Assembly (NCBI GenBank): GCA_021635425.1
Contig: JAJWOJ010000133.1
Coordinates: 1-6,143 of the forward strand
Direction of reading: 5' to 3'
Source of the DNA: Clostridiales bacterium
Lineage (GTDB): Bacteria; Bacillota; Clostridia; Christensenellales; Borkfalkiaceae
DNA: 6,143 bases
Part shown: in pieces, positions 5,701-6,143 of the stretch
Layout: the number at the start of each line of letters is the position of its first letter
How positions within the stretch are numbered: position 1 is the stretch's first letter
Notes under the pieces: generated by a model
Database searches by the model: none
What the model saw: the letters and a program-made list of their open reading frames with translations, nothing else
Told to the model about the DNA's origin: nothing
Program-made: the position numbers and the translations under genes

Positions 5701-6143
5701 ATGTTCGGAAAAAAATTATCTACGATTATTTGCGCGGCGTTGTTAGCGATAACCTGCATCGGATCGGCTGCTTGCAAAAATAACCGCGGCGGAGAAGAAA
5801 CTCGGAAGCCGCTCCACGACAGCACGAAATGGTTTACCGAAGAAGAACTGTCGGCAAAAGGGCTTGCGGGTCTGCCCGCTCCGTCGGGGTTGTCGGGAAA
5901 GATCAATTCAAGCGACGCCTGGTTTAACGACGGATATTCGTTCTCGCAAAATTGCCCGGACGAGGCTACTTTCCAAGCGAATGCGGAAACGTATTTTTCG
6001 TACTTGAAAACGCATTATGACGGCATGTTCGGTAAAACGAGAGATGAAAAATTCAGCATGGATACAAACGAAAATTGGTATATCATAGAGCAAAAGAATG
6101 ATTTATCCGAGTATTTCGGCGATAATCCGAGCAAGTTATATAA
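5701..6143 (+). CDS. probable lipoprotein, unknown function (3' end outside window)
   Basis: ATG 5701 is preceded by GGAGG (5685-5689) at an 11-base distance. The frame stays open for 147 codons to the right edge without a stop, so the gene is truncated by the window. The N-terminus MFGKKLSTIICAALLAITCI followed by GSAACKNNRGGEE has a basic start, a hydrophobic core and a cysteine at residue 25 before a flexible polar linker. This is the layout of a lipoprotein signal peptide, although the lipobox (GSAAC) lacks the usual Leu at -3. The part after the linker is acidic and aromatic-rich (WFTEEEL, DAWFNDGYSFSQ, YFSYLKTHYDGMFG), with no family I can name. It would be lipid-anchored on the outer face of the membrane. 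It has its own promoter and is separated from the TasA-like gene by a strong terminator. Confidence 0.85.
   Translation, partial: MFGKKLSTIICAALLAITCIGSAACKNNRGGEETRKPLHDSTKWFTEEELSAKGLAGLPAPSGLSGKINSSDAWFNDGYSFSQNCPDEATFQANAETYFSYLKTHYDGMFGKTRDEKFSMDTNENWYIIEQKNDLSEYFGDNPSKLY

Noticed and set aside
1..6143. CRISPR arrays, tRNA or rRNA genes, insertion sequences, attachment sites.
   Set aside because: No regularly spaced direct repeats, tRNA cloverleaf signals, transposase frames or terminal inverted repeats were seen.

Overview
The window looks like a chromosomal stretch from an uncultured, Gram-positive-type Firmicute (Clostridia; possibly the Christensenellales side, which is a guess from protein style only). 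Every recognisable gene lies on the plus strand and every product is exported. Supporting signs are strong AGGAG/GGAGG ribosome-binding sites, sigma-A promoters with 17-base spacers, a SipW/TasA-type signal segment, a large cysteine-knuckle surface protein with a C-terminal membrane anchor, and a GEMM-I (cyclic-di-GMP-I) riboswitch.

Layout. 1-854 is the 3' part of a gene for a membrane-anchored extracytoplasmic protein of unknown function; its start lies outside the window. 935-3999 encodes a surface protein of about 1020 residues: signal peptide, beta-rich N-terminal region, two blocks of Cys-X2-4-Cys knuckles, an InlB-B/Flg_new-like repeat and a C-terminal transmembrane anchor. Its signal peptide and its mature body lie in different frames, so the gene as written carries a frameshift near 1010-1025. 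A terminator-like hairpin follows at 4017-4045. 4088-4245 holds a decayed N-terminal fragment of a WYL-type transcriptional regulator.

4244-4611 is a long regulatory leader. It has a perfect-consensus promoter (TTGACA-17-TATAAT), a 5'-terminal stem-loop, a GEMM-I aptamer whose key position corresponding to G20 is a G (predicting c-di-GMP rather than cGAMP), and an intrinsic terminator whose 5' half overlaps the aptamer's closing strand. It leads into 4612-5376, a TasA/camelysin-like exported protein with a SipW-type N-terminus. The simplest reading is that c-di-GMP controls production of an extracellular matrix or fibre-like protein, probably as an ON switch.

5377-5700 contains a stem-loop without a U-tract, a strong intrinsic terminator, and a second good promoter. 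That promoter drives a probable lipoprotein gene starting at 5701, which runs off the right edge. The neighbourhood is best described as a cell-surface locus, with the c-di-GMP-responsive TasA-like gene as its most informative unit.
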